A stretch of 7,549 nt of DNA from an uncultured Gammaproteobacteria bacterium (GTDB lineage: Bacteria > Pseudomonadota > Gammaproteobacteria > GCA-001735895), in the NCBI GenBank assembly GCA_945787265.1, contig CALZHS010000139.1:1-7549 (forward strand), read 5' to 3'. The stretch's first letter is position 1, and every line of letters begins with the position of its first letter. Positions 6,459 to 7,549 of this stretch are shown one piece after another. A model generated the notes under the pieces. That model ran no database searches. It was given only the letters and a program-made list of their open reading frames with translations, and was not told the DNA's origin. Position numbers and translations under genes: made by a program.

Positions 6459-7453
6459 TTGGCAACACCCCCGCCAAGCCGAATGCGCGGATCGAGCAGG
6501 GCCAGCGCAATATCGGAGACCAGCACGCCGAAAACGGTCAACACTGCAAGGAACATCAGGAACGATCCGGCCAGGTACATGTCCTGGCTTTGCAGCGCAC
6601 TGAGCAGGATAGGCCCCGTGGTGGGTAACGACATGACCACGGCGACAATCTCGGCACCGGAAATCACCGTGGGCAACAGATTACCGATATCGGCGACGAA
6701 GAAATTAAGCGCTACCCGTAACGGATACTTGGCCAGCAGCTTGCCCGGTGGCAGTCCCTTGGCCCGTCCGGTGGTGACATACTGTTTTTGCAACTCGTCG
6801 AGCAGGTTGGCGCGCAGACGTCTTATCATGCCAGCGGTCCCCGAGGTCCCGATGACTATAACGGGAATCCACAAGTGCTCCAGAATCGAGATGATCTTGT
6901 CCGTGCTCCATGGCGCGTCGATATATTCCGGATCCATCAAGCCGCCGATGCTGGTGCCGAAATAGACGTTGGCAAAATAGAGCATGACCAGTGCCAACAG
7001 AAAGTTGGGCGTCGCAAGCCCGAGGAAGCCAAGCGTGGATAATCCGTAATCGCCCCAGCTGTACTGGTGCGTGGCCGAGTAAATACCAATTGGAAACGCA
7101 ACAATCCAGGTAAACAGTATCGTCGCGATCGAAATAATGATGGTCAGGAAAAGCCGATCACCGACAACCTCCGTCACCGGTAAATCATACTCGAACGAGT
7201 ATCCGAAATCGCCCTGTAGCATGCCGGTCAGCCAGTAGAAGTATTGATGCAGCCGCGGCTTGTCGAGCCCGTACTGCTCCCGCAGGAACTGGATTTTTTT
7301 CTCGTCCACCGACTCGCCCTGGCTTTGCAGCTCGGCAATATGGCTCTCGAGGTAATCCCCGGGCGGTAACTGGATAATGACGAATACCAGCATGCTGATC
7401 ACCAGAAGCGTGGGTATCATCGTCAGGATACGGCGCAGGATATAACGGAGCAT
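6455..7453 (-). CDS. ABC transporter permease, OppB/DppB-like (peptide/nickel/opine importer family)
   Basis: Inner-membrane channel subunit, 332 residues, the usual OppB length. MLRYILRRILTMIPTLLVIS (1-20) is the classic OppB N-terminus leading into the first helix (about 9-28). It is followed by QLPPGDYLE (28-36) and REQYGLDKPRLHQYFYWLTG (58-77), the conserved periplasmic region preceding GDFGYSF (81-87). Membrane segments lie near 101-126, 139-162, 193-210, 258-278 and 296-320. The EAA-like ATPase-docking loop is at about 219-246 (YVTTGRAKGLPPGKLLAKYP). The end DPRIRLGGG is typical. ATG 7453 shares a base with the stop of the solute-binding protein gene (TAATG), and AGG sits 5 bases before the start. 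Together with the binding protein and OppC-like protein it forms an importer lacking its ATPases in this window. Solute probably peptide-like, but families of this type also take opines, nickel or sugars. Confidence 0.94.
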   Translation of the reverse strand: MLRYILRRILTMIPTLLVISMLVFVIIQLPPGDYLESHIAELQSQGESVDEKKIQFLREQYGLDKPRLHQYFYWLTGMLQGDFGYSFEYDLPVTEVVGDRLFLTIIISIATILFTWIVAFPIGIYSATHQYSWGDYGLSTLGFLGLATPNFLLALVMLYFANVYFGTSIGGLMDPEYIDAPWSTDKIISILEHLWIPVIVIGTSGTAGMIRRLRANLLDELQKQYVTTGRAKGLPPGKLLAKYPLRVALNFFVADIGNLLPTVISGAEIVAVVMSLPTTGPILLSALQSQDMYLAGSFLMFLAVLTVFGVLVSDIALALLDPRIRLGGGVAK

Positions 7454-7549
7454 TAACGCCTGGCCTCGTCGAACCAGAAAGTATCGGGCTTGTAGATTCC
7501 GAAATATGCGCCTGGAGTAATATCGTAAAAACCGGTTTCGGGCACATTG
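7453..7549 (-). CDS. Extracellular solute-binding protein, family 5 (C-terminal end only)
   Basis: Only the last 31 codons and the TAA stop (7455-7453) are in the window; the gene enters from the right edge on the minus strand. The visible protein ends in GFYDITPGAYFGIYKPDTF followed by WFDEARR. This fits the C-terminus of periplasmic peptide-type binding proteins, and the position directly ahead of OppB- and OppC-like genes, with a one-base TAATG overlap, is exactly where such a protein is expected. It would capture the solute in the periplasm and deliver it to the permease pair. Identification rests mainly on gene order, because the visible part is too short for domain assignment. A competing frame over the same bases (starting with ATG near 7547) overlaps the OppB gene widely and is a shadow. 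Confidence 0.7.
   Translation of the reverse strand, partial: NVPETGFYDITPGAYFGIYKPDTFWFDEARR

Noticed and set aside
7185..7547. A 120-residue leftward frame at the right edge
   Set aside because: It overlaps the OppB-like N-terminus in another frame. The alternative frame gives a plausible binding-protein C-terminus ending exactly at the OppB start.

Overview
The window is a gene-dense stretch of proteobacterial chromosome, most likely from a gammaproteobacterium. This rests on mid-range GC content, ATGA/TAATG stop-start overlaps and the recognisable gene families. The taxonomic call is an inference from style and cannot be confirmed from the sequence alone. No RNA gene, insertion sequence, CRISPR array, integrase or phage gene is visible.

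Layout. (1) Positions 1-1728, minus strand: a two-gene unit of a family-4 glycosyltransferase followed by a histidine phosphatase that leaves the window at its left edge; the two overlap by ATGA. (2) Positions 1729-1844: a divergent intergenic region with a plausible sigma-70-like promoter facing right. (3) Positions 1845-4411, plus strand: a large ABC transporter (membrane domain fused to an ATPase domain) whose reading frame is broken near 2075. A piece of the membrane domain appears to be missing at the break, so the gene is seen as a 102-residue N-terminal fragment and a 750-residue remainder. (4) Positions 4428-7549, minus strand: an operon of four genes read from right to left. These are the C-terminal end of a family-5 peptide-type solute-binding protein, an OppB-like permease, an OppC-like permease, and a class I methyltransferase with an N-terminal zinc-finger-like Cys cluster. 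The junctions are TAATG, ATGA and a 3-base gap, so the genes are almost certainly co-transcribed and probably translationally coupled.

How it may work together. The right-hand operon encodes the membrane channel of a binding-protein-dependent importer for an oligopeptide or similar solute. Its ATPases (OppD/OppF type) are not in the window and must be upstream of the binding protein or elsewhere. The glycosyltransferase, methyltransferase, phosphatase and large ABC transporter look like a surface-glycan, envelope or small-molecule modification and transport neighbourhood, but no product can be named.

The most unusual object is the large ABC protein. Every nucleotide-binding motif that can be located departs from consensus (Walker A, Q-loop, signature, Walker B Asp, switch His). 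About 300 extra residues separate its Q-loop from its signature, and they contain what look like repeated copies of the helical subdomain.
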